DNA from: Drosophila pseudoobscura
Taxonomy: Eukaryota > Arthropoda > Insecta > Diptera > Drosophilidae
DNA length: 64,000 nt
NCBI RefSeq assembly: GCF_009870125.1
Contig: NC_046683.1
Location: 53,087,869 to 53,151,868, forward strand
Direction: 5' to 3'
This document shows positions 1-14,400 of this stretch, piece after piece. Under the pieces are notes generated by a model. It searched no databases. It saw only the letters and a list, made by a program, of their open reading frames with translations, and was not told the origin of the DNA. The position numbers and the translations under genes were made by a program. How positions within the stretch are numbered: position 1 is the stretch's first letter; each line of letters begins with the position of its first letter.

Positions 1-400
1 TATATAGTATAGCATACACCATGCCTACTTATATGTATGTATGTCGGACCATCTATACAGAAACTAATGATAAATTCTAGCAGCGTGCTTAACTCCTAAA
101 TGGAACTGACAGCTGAGCTTATGTTTCGGGTCTAGAGATATGGGCATGGACGGGGTCTTGGGTTCGTGGCACATCGGTTCCACCGTAACAATGACAACTC
201 TGAAAAGTCGAGCTACTGCATGAAGGCGAGTGAGCCGGGGGTTGGCATAACATTTCGGGATCTTCCATGGCTCACGAACCCATCTCAAATGGTTGTGTTA
301 CTGCTGATTCTTGTAGCTGTTGGACTGCCTTATACAGATTCCATAAACTTCAGATATATATATTTCTATATTCTTCTATATAGGTTTTTCAGTTGTACAG

Positions 401-428
<28 letters not shown>
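401..428. repeat. (CT)n microsatellite
   Basis: Uninterrupted CT dinucleotides, about 14 copies. On the minus strand this reads GAGAG, so it could also bind GAGA factor, but nothing nearby supports a promoter. Confidence 0.95.
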
Positions 429-431
<3 letters not shown>

Positions 432-2690
432 GGTTAACCTTTGCCCGTATTCTTATCTGATTAAGCAAATTTGGCCATATATCTAATGTTTTTCTATCGC
501 TGGGAAAACGGGTTTTCCACTTGGTAACAGCAATCGCCTTTCTATGCGCTTCACAAATGTTGCACGTAAGCGGTCTGTTGCTGTTATCTCTGTTATCCCC
601 TTTTCTGTTACTTTTATCTATTCTCTTCCTCCTTCCTATTGCTCGGCTGCTTTGGGGGCCCCCCTGTCAACAATCAACAGTTTGCCATAAATTATTTTTG
701 CAAAATGCTCAGGCTCCAATGCGACCCCAGGGAGACACACTCACTCGCATGTGTGTACACACACTGAATGATAAGCTGTGGAGCACATGAACATACACAT
801 ACACATAGACATAGAAATGCATGTATATGTATATATGTATGGTCCCATTGCGATTGTCGCGCAATCGAGCGTTGAGCAAGTCCCAATGCAGCCCCAGCCG
901 CCCCCTCCCCCCTCCATTACAGCACCAGTCGCGTAACCCGTTCCCTTTGTTCCTTCGAAGAATATTGTATTGTAAGTGCTAGTATTCGCAAGATACAGAT
1001 AAGAGCAACAAATACTTGGAGGAGGAAGCCAGTGCCATACCAGGCCAGGCATGGAGGAGCCCTGCATTTGTCGTTTCTGTGTTGGGCAAGGTTCGAAAGT
1101 GTTGTAAATCAATTAGGAAAAGCCTTCGGAGCAGGCAGGCCAGCCAGCCAGAAAGTAAGTCAGCTTACTGCGTCGTTCCAGCAGAGCGAAGGACTGTGGC
1201 ATGCACCTCCCTCCGTACCTCCGTCCCATCTACCATTATGATTTATGGCAAAACAAAATGCACAAATGCTGTTCGATTCGGCCTGGGATTGCATCTCCGG
1301 GTCGTAAATTACGGACGGACCATCCGGCATAGGGAGGGGCGGGAGTGGGGCGCAAAGCTAATTTGTTGCCCTAATGGGACTCCGATCAGGTGCACAGCCA
1401 GCCATTCAGTTGGACGGTGGGGGGCCCACTATTGTGGGTGGAACTAGTTTCAGGTTTCTCTCTGGCTGTCCATCTCGATACAATCATAAATAAACGGGCG
1501 GGGCGGGGCGGGGATGGTGGAAAATTGCCATTTATTACCAAAATGCTGACACGTTTAAGATTTCTTCGAGATTTCCCATTCTCCATGAATTATGTATCCG
1601 GTTTATGTACAAGTTTCTTTCAAGACACTTCATTTGGGTCCCCAAACAGAACCCACACATCGCCCATTTACTCGTTCGTGTATCAATATTAATTTAGGTA
1701 ATTTGTTTGAACATTTTATGTCAAGCAATTACAAAATCATTTGCTGAAAATGCCAATAAACACTGACCAAAAATTGGTTGCCAAAAATGGGAGTCGCATT
1801 TCCAATTAAATTCTGTTAAATATGTGATTGAAAGTATTATTTTTTTTTTTTTGGCCATACTCCAGTTTGGTCCCATAAATTAGTACTGAATGAATAATTC
1901 AAGTAAAAATATACTCAGAGCCAGCCTCAGGGCATTTCTGGCATGAATCCTAAGGTAGGATTCATGTTAGGACATAATTTTGGAAATATAATAAAAAATA
2001 ATACTTAGAGAACAGTATTTGCTGCAAAAGTCTGTAGGAAATTATGTATATTTCTACGAAGGACTATAGTAATAGGGGTATAGGGGTTTTGATAGTATTT
2101 AGCCATTACTTATAAATGAAATTAAATGCTAAACTATCGAAAGCCTTACCAAATTCCCGCAATTAAAGTTTCGTATGTTTCGAAATTTTCATCAATGTAT
2201 ATATTTTTTTATTTCAAATTATTTGTATTTAGTTTGAAAAATCTTGATAAATCTTGAAAGAAAAATAAAAACAAGTATTTCACTTAAGAAAATTAAAAAA
2301 AGAAAACAAATACGATAAAAGTATGCCGTTTCTATTATTTTTTTCCATGGCTGTAATTAAAACATTTACTAGAACATTTCACATTAAAAATTGTTAACTA
2401 CCGACTGCCCTTTAGAGTGGGCTAAACCCGACTTTAGGGGCATAAAGAGAACTCCTAAAAGATATATTCCTAGTTACAAATTTTTTGAATTTACTTATAC
2501 TTTAATTTCCCAGTCAGATATTAATTTTCGTGTGGAACAAAGGTTCCACTCAACTCTTCTGCATCTTCGTTTCCCGCAGCTGTCGTCTCGTCTCGTTTCG
2601 TTATTAATAATAACCTACAACAGCAACAAAAATCACTGAAAAAAAAATATGAAAAATAATTAAAAACCTATTAAAGTCAGGAGGCTAACG

Positions 2691-2720
<30 letters not shown>
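2691..2720. repeat. Poly(A) run of 30 bases
   Basis: Thirty consecutive A residues in AT-rich sequence. No retroposed coding sequence or target-site duplication is recognisable in front of it, so I call it a simple homopolymer and not a retroelement tail. Confidence 0.9.
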
Positions 2721-2726
<6 letters not shown>

Positions 2727-3474
2727 AGAGAAAAACAACAAAAGTGAGCAGCGCAACAAAAGTGAACAATAACGAATGGAGAACAGTCAAATCAAATTAC
2801 CCAAAATATAAAGACGGGGGCAGAGTGGAGAGCAGGGAGCAGAAAATAATAAAAAATCATTAAATGCACGAAATGGCAGAGAAATGTGCCATGGCCATTA
2901 AGAATTATATGCCCAAATAAAAAGAGAGCCCCGAGAGTCGGGCTGGGAGTAATTATTATGCGAAGATCACGTATTCGCATTTTGCAAAATACATGGGGCA
3001 GGGATCCACAAGGATGGGGCGGGGGGCCTATGGGCGGGGGGAGTGCGCGAGTATGCAGGCCACAATAGAAGGACGACGATTTATGCGACCAGACACTGTG
3101 GAAAGAAATAAAAACATAAAGGCAGCCTCAGAGGCAGGACAACAGGAGGAGTCGAAGACCTGAGTACCCTATATAGAGATTTATGGAATTTTTATACAAT
3201 ACAAAAACTGTAAGGAACGAAATAAGTTTAAGACCATGAGGTAGAAAGATTTTTTGATCTATTACCTTCTTTGAAATTCTTCTAAAATTCTTCTAGGGAT
3301 GAAATCTCTAGAAATCCCTACAGTACACTATTCTATAAAGTATACCCAACATGTACGAGCAAAACTTATAGTAATCGTATACTAAAGGCATTGGCCCGAA
3401 TACAAGTAAAATAACCCATGAGGCTCTTAATGATAGTCTGAAATATGGCTATTACCTCACAACTCCTCCACTAT

Positions 3475-3494
3475 CTACCCTTTGCTAGGGTATC
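3475..3494. repeat. Perfect short inverted repeat TACCCT/AGGGTA
   Basis: The arms TACCCT and AGGGTA are separated by five bases. The same ATACCC/GGGTAT pairing recurs at 9995, 39978, 34371 and 49924, so it may be a dispersed family and not chance. See the findings. Confidence 0.6.
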
Positions 3495-3609
3495 AAATCA
3501 TAAAGCCAAAAACAGAACCGAACGGAGCGGAATGGACCGCTAAATGCTAAATGTGTAGCAAACAAAAACAAAACCGTGCCTGTTTGTGCATGTCTGACTC
3601 TGTATTTCG

Positions 3610-3612
<3 letters not shown>

Positions 3613-3642
<30 letters not shown>
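3613..3642. repeat. (GT)n microsatellite
   Basis: About 15 uninterrupted GT units. Short open frames running through it on both strands are repeat artefacts. Confidence 0.95.
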
Positions 3643-3643
<1 letters not shown>

Positions 3644-5305
3644 GGCCAAAATAAATTTCAATTTTGGTTTTTTGTCCTCGTTCATCTTCATCTCCATCTC
3701 CATCTCCATCTAAACACTCCAACACCTTGCACCATCTCCAACAGAGTGCTCCTCCAGGCTTCGCTTCCATTTTGAGCCTCGTCAGCCCCCCTCACACCCA
3801 GTAATTGGCTCAAATTACAGAAACTCAACCTCCGCCACCCCCCCACCATCCATGACCACAAAAGCAGTCGGTCCCAGACCCAGTACCGGCTCAAACCCAT
3901 CCCCAGTGCCACTACCAGCTCCATGCAACAGAGCCGTCCCGTCCCGTCCCGTCCCGATCCGTCCACGACTCTTATTATTGTCATGGCACACAATATTGTT
4001 TCCAAAAATGAAACGAAACGAAACAAATACGTGACCAGAAATTAAAGAAAAAAATAATAATCATAAAGAAGGAACCCGTGGCGGAGTGGTGGAGAGGAGA
4101 AGCCCAGAAATATACATATACTCGTATAAAGCCGAAACTACGCCAGTCCCCCAGTCCCCACCGAAAAACTGTGCAAAATAAAATAAGGAAACAGCAGAAA
4201 TCGCGTTGATTTGAATTTTAAAATTTTTCATGGCATTTGTTTTGTTTGCACTGCCAGCTCCCCCCATCCCCCATCACCCATCCCCTCTACCCAACTGCCT
4301 CCCCTGCACTGCTCCCACCATCGCTGCTGTTCAGTTTTGTGGTCTGCCAACTTTGTTTCAGATACAGTGGGGCCCATGACACTCCATATGGTCTAGAGAT
4401 GGTGGTTGAAGTAGAAAAGAAAAAGGAAGTCCTTTCCCCAATGGAAAAATTTTTCCTATTTTTACAAGAACATACATAAGTCATTAGAAAAGACCATTTT
4501 TCGTTTAAGAAATTGTGAAAAATATTTCAATAACATTTTGCATATAAGACTGGGCCAATCTAATAGAAAATTGATTCATTTACCGGATAAAATTATGTCT
4601 TTTTTGAAAATCGCTATGGAACAAGCTCTTAAAACATCAGTAACATCACTTTACGTATATTATTTACATATGTAATGTAGGGATAATCTTAGCCTTTATA
4701 TATACGAAAGTTTAGCCGATAGCACAGGCTATGGATGTTATACTATAAGATATAATTGGAGAAGTTTTAGTCCTGGATAGAGATAATATTCTAAACACAA
4801 AGGTGGACGAAGTAGATAGATCATATCTCGATGAATTGGATTGCAGAGAAGACTACAATTAACACCAGAGAGTATGTACAATCTAAATAATATTATCCCA
4901 AAGAATGTGTCAATGGAGCTTCCATTTTATAGAGTAGGTATCCTCCCCCATTTCCATTTTGGTTTAGCTTTTCTTGGGTATATTTTTCGTTAGCTCAACC
5001 ACTGTGCCCATTGGTAATATCTATGGCTATCACTAAAAAAGTTTTACACTGCCATTTGCTGTCATTGTTGCTGGTTTCGTTTCGTTGTTGCTTTCTGCCA
5101 TTTGGTGGCAGCAACTTTGCAGCAGCAGCAACACCAACAAAGCCCCACACAGCCACAGAGTCCAACTGGAAGCCGCAACAAAGTTGCAAGCAGCGGAGCC
5201 CCACAGCAGACCTTATGCCTTATGTAAATTGTAAAAAAAAAAATTGATAATGAAACTTTTCAACGCAATAAATAATAGCTGACAAGGGACGGCAATCGTC
5301 GAAAT

Positions 5306-5332
5306 AGAGAGAGAGCGAGAGAGAGAGAGAGA
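5306..5332. repeat. (GA)n-rich tract
   Basis: GA dinucleotides with one GC interruption. It is a possible GAGA-factor target, lying 115 bases from the CTCF-type core at 5446. Confidence 0.85.
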
Positions 5333-5445
5333 AGAGGCGAGGGAGCGAGAGGAAGCAATAAAGGAAAAGCCTGAAATTCTACGTTTATTATTGATTTCGT
5401 GTTGAATTTTTGATTATTTCTAAAAATATTACACGAATGGTAAAA

Positions 5446-5454
5446 AGGTGGCGC
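5446..5454 (+). promoter_or_regulatory. Drosophila CTCF core motif AGGTGGCGC
   Basis: The nine bases match the published Drosophila CTCF core AGGTGGCGC exactly. The 5' half of the longer consensus (CC.C.) is not present here, so binding is less certain than for the site at 55283. There is no gene within several kilobases. Confidence 0.35.
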
Positions 5455-8025
5455 CGAAGGTGGGGATGGGCCCTCCGCCCAACGAATACAGCTCTGCCCC
5501 GCGGACACGGCACGTGCGATATGATGTCGAATCGTCGTCTAGGTCAAGTTTTTGAGCATACTTATTATAAGTGAGCATACTACACGGCAGACAACACACC
5601 TCAACAAATATTAGAAGTACGATACAGTATATCTTCCGACTAGCAGATACCTTCTACATATTTATGGAACTTGATCTGTGGAGCTGCCATAGGGAACCAA
5701 AAAATGGACTAGAATAGCGTTTTTGAAGAGGCTCAAAAAATTACTTCAAGAAGTTTTTACATGAAGAAACATAAAATAAGATCTTAATGGTTCTGTTTGT
5801 GTTCTTCTGGCTTTAGAAATGACTTTTAGAGGTTTTTGAATATAGAAAACTAGGGGGCAATCCCCGACGACCCAAAACTTAAACTTAAACATTTAATAAG
5901 ACATTGAAATATATAGAAAATATAGCAGAAAATACCTAAGGAAGGAAGGAATCGTTCGTGTCAAAAGGAACTATAAAAAGACATACTCTAGTGCCGTAAT
6001 CGTACCCTGTATTCATGGCAAAGCCCACCACACGCTTAAAAATATTTCTTTATGATTTTATTTATATTTTTGCGCTCTCGTTTTCGCGAGTTTTTTTCGA
6101 GACATAAAACTGAAAAATAAACACGCATAAAAAATAACAAGAAAACGAAAAAGAAGTATAAGTATAAGTATAAGTAGAAGGAGAAGAAGCGAATGAGATA
6201 CAGCAACAACAAAAATTGCTATGCAAATAAAGAATAAGAATATGGCCTCCCTCTGCTCTATGCCTACACCCCCGAAAACCCCTTTGGGGACAGAGTGGGT
6301 AAACAAACACTCCTCGTACACCTCTCACACCTGGCACCACTCTCACACTCCCCTCAGCTCCCCTTCCCCCCACCCCACCAATCCACAACACACACAGGCA
6401 CAGAGATAGATGCTTATGAGTTCCATGGGGTAATGGAAAAAGGTGTGCCCCGACAATGTCGTAGTCTCTCTGTCAGCGAAGACGGGACGGTGCGGAGCGG
6501 GGGTTCGGTTCGGTTCGGTTCGGTTAGGAGATGGAGGTCTCGCCGACGCGCAATAAAAAAATATTCTAAGGCAGACCCAAAACAGAGAAAAAAAAAAACT
6601 GACAAAAAACAAAGTTACAAACAAAAAACTATAAACAACAAAAAGTCATCAAAGTCGAGTTTCGGTTTCAGTCGCGCTGATAAATGTCGTATACCCTTTG
6701 CTCTGAGAGATACAAAAAAAAAAAAAATAAAAATAAAAAACCTTACATAAAGAAAAACCCAAAGAAAAACACTTTCGTTTCCTTTCCCAATTGGATTTAA
6801 GAATATTCAAAAATTCAATTATAAGGAGAGCAAAAAGGTGGAAGGTGGCAAGATGTGTGGCAGGCTGGGTGGAAGGGGTGGTAAGGGAAGGGATTATGCT
6901 TGGGGGATCACAAATGTGAATTGAAAACTTTTCTTTCACTTTGCATAAATACATATCTGAGGCTCTTAGAGGATATAGCCCTGGGTTCCATTTGCAAAAT
7001 TAAATTCATTGCATCGACTTAAACTTTATTTCAAATGGGATTTAATCTGCTCTTTGGTTGCTCTTTAATGTTTGTTTAACCTTTAGAATTTCTTTGAGTT
7101 GATTTGACTATTATTCAGTTCTTATTTGTATATAAACACCCTTCTCCGTCTGCCGCATAAAAAGAAACTCAGAAAGACAGGGCTATTAAGCTAAGGATAT
7201 GTACCTCATATGTATGTAATTGTCCTTTAGACCCTTGAAAGTCAAGGAAACTTTATGTCATACCAGTCATAATCATAACACCGTAATACCTATACAATTA
7301 CGACGTACCTTGTTACGCATATTTGAAATCGAGCGCAGAGTGAGCGAGAAAAAAAAAACCGAAATGTTCGGATCTGACACAGTTAAAACTAAGTTCAATA
7401 TGATGAAGAAGCTGAATCGCTGACTCGAACTGAACGAACGAAAGGAATACCGAATCCCAACGAACCGATTCGGTAGCCTGTTCAGGCAGGGCTCGGACCC
7501 GTCTTATCCTACCATATCCTCCATATCATTTCACACACAATCAATCCTCTATACCCCGCCTGCCCAATCACAACCGCGTAGGGTATTCGCCTGCCATAAC
7601 TAGGCTTCACCCACAATCGAAAATTGAAATTGAAAATGAAACGACACAAAAATGTTTTGCATAAAATAAAACTATAAATTGTGTCTGGCTCGAAAATTGG
7701 AAAAATAACAAAACAAAACAAAACAGAACAAGAACACCTAAAAACCTAAACAAAAACCTAATAAAAAATAAAAATAAAAAAAAAAACGAGTAGAAAAAAA
7801 GAAATCGACTTGAAGCATTGCACGACGACAACTCATAAATATTCAAATTTCAGGCTGTTCTTCTTGTTGTTGCGTCTGTCTGGGGCCTGTGGTATTCTGT
7901 AGTTGCATTCTACGACTATAGTTGTGTGTGTGGCCATTTCAGAGATACTCGTACCCGCACTCGTACTCCTGCTCGTGTTCTGTCCAAGTGTCGTCTGACA
8001 GCGCAGAGTGTGTGCGTGCTTGTGT

Positions 8026-8050
8026 GTGCTGTGCTGTGCTGTGCTGTGCT
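8026..8050. repeat. (GTGCT)5 tandem repeat
   Basis: Five exact copies of the pentamer GTGCT, followed by one partial copy. No coding frame is associated with it. Confidence 0.9.
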
Positions 8051-9994
8051 GTGGGGTATTTAAAATTTTTATTGATTACGTCTGTAAACAAATAGTTAAA
8101 ATCGTAAACTCAATTGCAAATATTTACTCTCGACTCTTGAGGCGACGGGCACAGATCTGAATACTGATGCGATACCTGCGAGTGCTAGAATACCCATTCA
8201 GGCGGCGGGCCGGGCCCACACCCTAGGCAGCGACTCCGAGATGCCCGATTCTATCGATCTCTCTGCGTAACCCGCCCAGCTCTCGGCAGACCCTACCCCG
8301 CCCCCGAACACCTCCGGTATTATCGCAAACTATTGAAATTCACACGTCTCGTCTGGTTGGGCCTGTTCCTGTTGCGATTCGTTACGTATGAGATCTATCG
8401 AACGATTGTCTAGCCGTCTCGATCGTAAAGTACGATTCTAAAATGCAACAACAACAGATCTGAAATCTCTGAAATAGAAACTGGGGAGAAGGCATTGAGC
8501 ATTGAGCAGCAGACCGTGTGTCGGGATCGATTCGCATTAGGGGTCCATTGGACCGGCCGAGGCTGAGGCTGTCACTGGGGCTGCGACTGGGGCTGAGGCT
8601 GCTGCTTGTAAATTGCTAATTTACTTGAGGTATCTAGAGTCTCTAGCGGATTGCAGGGTGTGGCCGTCAGACTCTGGGGTGCAATTGATTGATCATTTGA
8701 ATCATGATTAAGTTGTGAATGCAATCAAACCGTTATATTATATTGGGAAGCAGCCGAAGCATCGATAGATTGTTTGTGATCGCAAGAAAATAGCCCCTAA
8801 GTCCCTCTTTTTGACAAAGAGATCGTACTAGATCAATCTATTGTTCATTGATTGAAACGAGCATGTTTTGATCCTTTAAGGCCAAGATCGCAAAAGGCGT
8901 TTCTGGTAAAGATCGCTTTAAGATAGATATACATATGTATGATATATTGACTTACAGAAGTTCCCCAAATTGATACCTCATATTGTTTTTCATCTCTCGC
9001 ACCCTCTAAACGGTAATCAATATACATTAATCGATCCACTGATGATTATCCTGAACCCGTTCCCCTTGAAGTTGCGGCTGCTTCGCCTCGTGTGTGCCAC
9101 ATAAACGGCTCCACGGCCCACAGTCGGCGCCGACGAGAGCACATTAATTGCCACAATGTTCTATAAATGTCCCATGGGGCTCTCGCCCCCCCCAGCCAGC
9201 TACAAGCAGCGGTGCGGTCTGTCTGTGGCTCACATGTAACTCAATTTGCATTTATTCATATTAATAATATTATATGCCATATTGTTCAACGCTGACTGCA
9301 GTTGAGACTTCGACGGCGACGGCGACAGCGGCAGCGACGGCAGCAGCGATTGCAGGCAACTTTGGCTGCATCGAAATTTAAATATTTAATTTAACAAGTT
9401 TTTCAATTAAATTAATAATGCAAATTGTTTGCTCCGCTGACTTTTTCCTGACACTCGCCTTGGTCCGAGCACAGCCAGAAGGCGGGGTAAGAAGAGGGCA
9501 CGGGTGGGGGAAAGTGCTGCGACTTTTGGGCCAGGATGGAGTTACGCATTCGACGGGGCGGCCCTTTGTTGAGCAACAAGTAAACATAATTAAATATCTG
9601 AGTAAGCTGCGAATAAACAAAGAGAGGGACGAAAACTTTATGCCGAAGAATGAATGAAAACCCATGAATACTCTATAAACAAGAAATCATCATCTAATAT
9701 TTGAACTTACTTTGAACTTGGATCCGTGCCGATGAGTAAGCCCCCCATCAATGGTTCTGTTGGTTTCTTAATTCCCAGGTAGCTCCACTTTTCCTGATGC
9801 GTAACACACACCAATTGACTCCTGTTTGAATTCGAGCGCATGGCAATGCTATCCATAGAACCAATCAGCACTTTCGGATGAGCGTGTTAGAGAAATCAAA
9901 ACTCCAAGATACTGGAGTATACTTTATACTTATTATAAAGTATTATCTCAATGTCTGTGTGTCGCAATGCCTCTGCTTTAATGAATACTCGACT

Positions 9995-10016
9995 ATACCC
10001 AAGACTGTGAGGGTAT
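9995..10016. repeat. Inverted repeat ATACCC/GGGTAT
   Basis: Perfect 6-base arms with a 10-base loop. It belongs to the same recurring pattern as 3475-3494. Confidence 0.5.
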
Positions 10017-11474
10017 GAAAAACGGACATTAACAAGTTGAGAGCTTAATTTATTTGTAGGTCATTTTCATGTAATGTAAATGCAAACTGCAAACTGCAAC
10101 AAAAACAGCAGCAGCAGCAGATACATCGGAGCAGCCAGCGTCGGCCATCGTCATCATCAGCGTTGCCGTAGTCGCCGCCAGCGCCTTTGCCATGGCAGAA
10201 CAATCATAAAACAAGTAAGAAGTACGGGATAAACGTTAAGACTTCAAGATACCCGATATAAAGGAACCAATAAGGAGACTTAAAAGATGGACATACTATT
10301 ATTACCATTCTCCATTCATAGTTTAATCGATTTATTACGGCTGTCATTATCAGATTGCGATAGTTTTATTGTGGATTGTAAGATGGTACAGGGATGGCAT
10401 CTCTAGGAAGATAGAGGGATGGTTCCTGCTCCTAGTTCCCTAATGTTGCACAGATACAATATACCCTTGAACTCTAGAATTAACGGGTGTTAAAACAAAT
10501 CAGCAAACAGCTAAAATAATACCCAGTACTCATGTTCTCTTGAGTACGCGACAGCGACAACAGTCCCACGGGCGGACGGACGGGCTAGACTAACTATATG
10601 AGACATTTTTATATGGGGAGTCCGTGTCAGCGCCGTTTGCAAATTAGTTATGTAAGAGAGTTATGACAACAAGAACCAGACACAAAAACAACATCCATCC
10701 CATCCCAAACATACACCGGAGTACGAGCACGAGAGTACGAGTGTTTTTGTTGTCATGGAAGGTTAAGAAGTTGACATTTGAGGCGTTTCAGTGCTAGAAA
10801 CTGGCAATGAGCTGCAAAATGATGAGCCTTTTAGGACCTTAAAACATAGAAGCATGCATATACATATGTACATACTTTCAGAATATATAGTCTATATAGT
10901 ATGAAAGCAGACAGCTTAGACAGCTCAGACAGCAAAACATCTCCAGCTCTTATCTTATCTGGGCCGACTTTGGCTGTCACTATTTGACCAAATAAGTGTA
11001 TAAAACTTGTAGTCTCAAGTGAAAGCAATTGGACAGTTGTTATCTGTGAACCAAATCGCTATAGAGGTAGGTATATTCCAGTTTTTCTATCTACGGAATC
11101 AAGGCTGCGGATCCGACCTTGGCTGTTGGCCGTCTGGGGGAAAATTGCATTACACTTTTGTAATATGAGGTATAAATAATTGTCTGGTTGATAACTGTAG
11201 ACTATCTTAATGTTCTTTATTCCGTTAAGAGCTGAGTTGAGTATTATAGCGTATACCTTAACCATCCTTCTGTTTCCTTAGCTTTCTTCCCAAGGTTCTC
11301 TTTACACTTTCTACAAAAACGTAAGCTTCAAATTCTGTTTATATGCTTCCATTGCCATTTCTCATTTCACCTCAATAGACGAAACCCAAGAATCCCAGCA
11401 AGTGTAAACCGAAAATGATCTCTTTCTCCTTCCCGAATCAGCGACGATACAGCACTTGTCTGGCTTCCCAGTGA

Positions 11475-11496
11475 GTGATCATTGATCAGTGATCAC
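11475..11496. promoter_or_regulatory. Three tandem TGATCA palindromes, 7-bp period
   Basis: Heptamers GTGATCA, TTGATCA and GTGATCA follow one another without a gap, then C, so the whole 22-base block is a near-perfect palindrome. Each hexamer TGATCA is itself palindromic. The exact 7-bp spacing suggests a multimeric protein site or a short satellite-like duplication; which one is unknown. Confidence 0.4.
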
Positions 11497-14400
11497 AACA
11501 TTGCTTCCGTTCGATAATAGTACTCTGCCTATTTAAGCATTTCTCTGGCATTGGAACCGCCTGATTGATTGGGCAAACAACAACAGTCTGTCTGCCTATC
11601 AAGTGTCTTGTTTGTGGATCTCGTCGTCGAGTGAGTTGGATTCAAATGAATTTTGCTATTTTCCTGCGAGTGATCATACGAATAAATTCTTTGGCTATCG
11701 ATGTTGACCGAATTCTTTTCGTATTTTCGGCATAAACAAAAATTCTGGCGAAGACCGAACGTCTAGAAAGAGAGGCCATCGATAAGGTTTTACAATCGCT
11801 GGCTGTTAGAAGAGGCTGATAAGAAATGGCCAGGCCATCAAACCATCAGACCATCGAACCCCGTTGGCCAACTGAATGAGCGTTACGTGGGGCTTGGGCG
11901 AGAAATCGCACTCGAATCGGGTCTAGAGTGGTTCTATTTAAAAGTCTATCATCTAGTATATAATTTACTGTCTGGGGGTTTGCTTCTGCTGTAAGGGGTC
12001 TAAAGGTGGGGGCTCTCCATGCGCTTTGCATGCTAAGTGTATCCATATCCAGACCTCTGATTCATTGATAACACGTGCTGAGTGCACTACACCTGCCTGG
12101 AAGACAGGCAGAAAACCCAGACAGTTTGCAGTTGCTTCAGCAAATACCCGTACTATTTGCACAGATAATTCAGCTGTCAGACAATGCGTTCGTTCTGTAG
12201 TACAATATGTAGTGCAGTGCACCATGTGACTCGGGATTCTCCGCCATTTCGCTCAAGTCCTACGTGCACTTCCAGGCACACTCTCTCTCTGGCTCTCTGT
12301 ATGCTCTGTGTGGGAATGGGAACGATCGGAACTGACGCTGGGGGCGGGGGGTGTGTGCTGATAAGTACTGCCCTGCCAGCTAATTGATATGGCTGCATCA
12401 TTCGCCGGTGAACTTTCGACTGCCGTGACTATACGGAATACTATAGACGCAGACGGAGACGCAGACGGAGACGGAGACCTGGACTCAAATCGCTCAATTT
12501 TAGGATTACAAATCGGTGCTTTCATGGGGCACTCATATATGTGTGCATACTTTTGTGAAAGTCATGTCATGGCTTTTGAAGTGAAGTCAAAAGTTTTTGC
12601 TGGAACAAGGAAAGATTCTCATTCTGAAATTGAGCTGACATCATCGCCGCATTTAAAAAAGAACACTCATTTGCCACAGAAATAAGTTTATGTTTTTAAT
12701 TTTAATGGACAATGATTCGACTTTCCTCACTTTGGGAATCCGAAGTAATCAAAAGGATGGCGGCTTTGATATCTTATAATTATTAACTAATTACTTAATA
12801 AGAATAGTGGCTCAGAATCATTCAGTTCGCTATTAAATACGTATTGGGAACCTTGATTGGAGTACATTTACCTAAGAAGGTAGTCATTAACTCAGACTGA
12901 CATTTATTAGGTCGAACAACGAAGAAACATTTCCATATAAATATCTCTTTAGCACTCTTCCCAATGCCTAATAATTTTTCCAAGCCGAATTCCAGACAGA
13001 GTCGCAGAGTCTTCCGACCGAGGGGCGCAGCCGCATGACGCATATATGCAGGAAAGATAGATGTTAGACCAATATTCGAGGAAAATTATAGGCAACTAAA
13101 CTGACTAAAAAATGAAGAGAAACGTATGGGACTACGAAGGGATTATATTCCGTTCCTTATTCACTATTCCTATTTAAAAGTAAATCATTTATTGATATAT
13201 ATTTCCAATCTTTTGTGAATAAGTACGTGTCCATCTGTTTGGGATTCATTCAAGGCAAGACCTTCCTCTGAAGAGTATTTTCCAGTATTCTATAGCTCTC
13301 CGTAGATGAACACCATATATCCGTATTTGTTTTCCTTAATCTTATCATTGTTTTCCTTCTATATAGCCAATACAGTAGACACTTCCGTGCTGAGTTTCTG
13401 AGCCACTCAAGATGGAGCATCCAGGTTGTGCCAAGTGGAACTCCATAGAACTTTCTCTATAGAACTACGCGTACATACATATATCGTGGCTATATAGTAA
13501 GTAGATCTGTTTAAGTAAGTAGTAGTTGTATTTGCAGGCGGTGACTAATGGCAAAAACAGCTTGCATAAACAACTTTGAGGCAAATGTTTATTCTCGTTG
13601 CGGGTTCAAAATAATTTCAATTCCAAGTGGTCGACGACGGGCCTCATGCAAATGAGGCCTCGAGTACATTAAGTACCCAAATGCACCCATACATCTGCAC
13701 CAGGCTCACATTTACACACACAAACACACACATATATCCATCTAAGTATTACTTAATATCATTGACTAAGCGCTGCTCACCGAAAACCGAGCCATCAAAA
13801 CAACTTTCGATTACGAAATTTAGCACAGTTCATGCCTCGGTCTATGGCGGTACCAAGGGGGTGCCTCTCGAGAGTGGGCTTACGGGGCGGAGGGGGAGGA
13901 TGGGGGCTGCCGGTGCCCAGGGAGAAGCCAGCCAGAGAGAACTGCAAAGAAAACCAGACAACAAGAAAGAAAAAAACAGACTTAATGAGCTTTGCGAAAT
14001 GTGTGTTTGCTTGCCCTTTCGATGGCTGCTGTCAAGTACAATAAACGACAACAGGTTGAAGCCCAAGAACCCAAAAACAACTCAAACAGCTGAAATGGAA
14101 AATAATACCAAGCACGAGGGCAAACTTTTGATACCCTTTCGTCAAAAGGCAAGACTTTTAAAAGAAACGAATCAAAGTAGAGGCTGCCTGTGGGGGAAAA
14201 GAGATGTTGATTTGTTGTAGGATTAGTTCTACATAAGGTGTAATACGCCCAGGGAAATAACCCATAGATTCGCTACGAAAAGAACGTGTTTTCAGTTGAT
14301 TTAAGTATATTTTTTCATATCTAAATAAAATACTTGTATATGTAGATTAAATATGTTTCTTACAAATATATTGTATTGTATAATATATTGTATTTTAAAT

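Noticed and set aside
12541..12554. TGCATACTTTT, similar to a Su(Hw) site
   Set aside because: Only about 9 of 12 consensus positions fit and it is a single copy.
13627..14220. 197-residue plus-strand frame
   Set aside because: Low-complexity, no domain, interrupted by CA repeats; no promoter or splice evidence.
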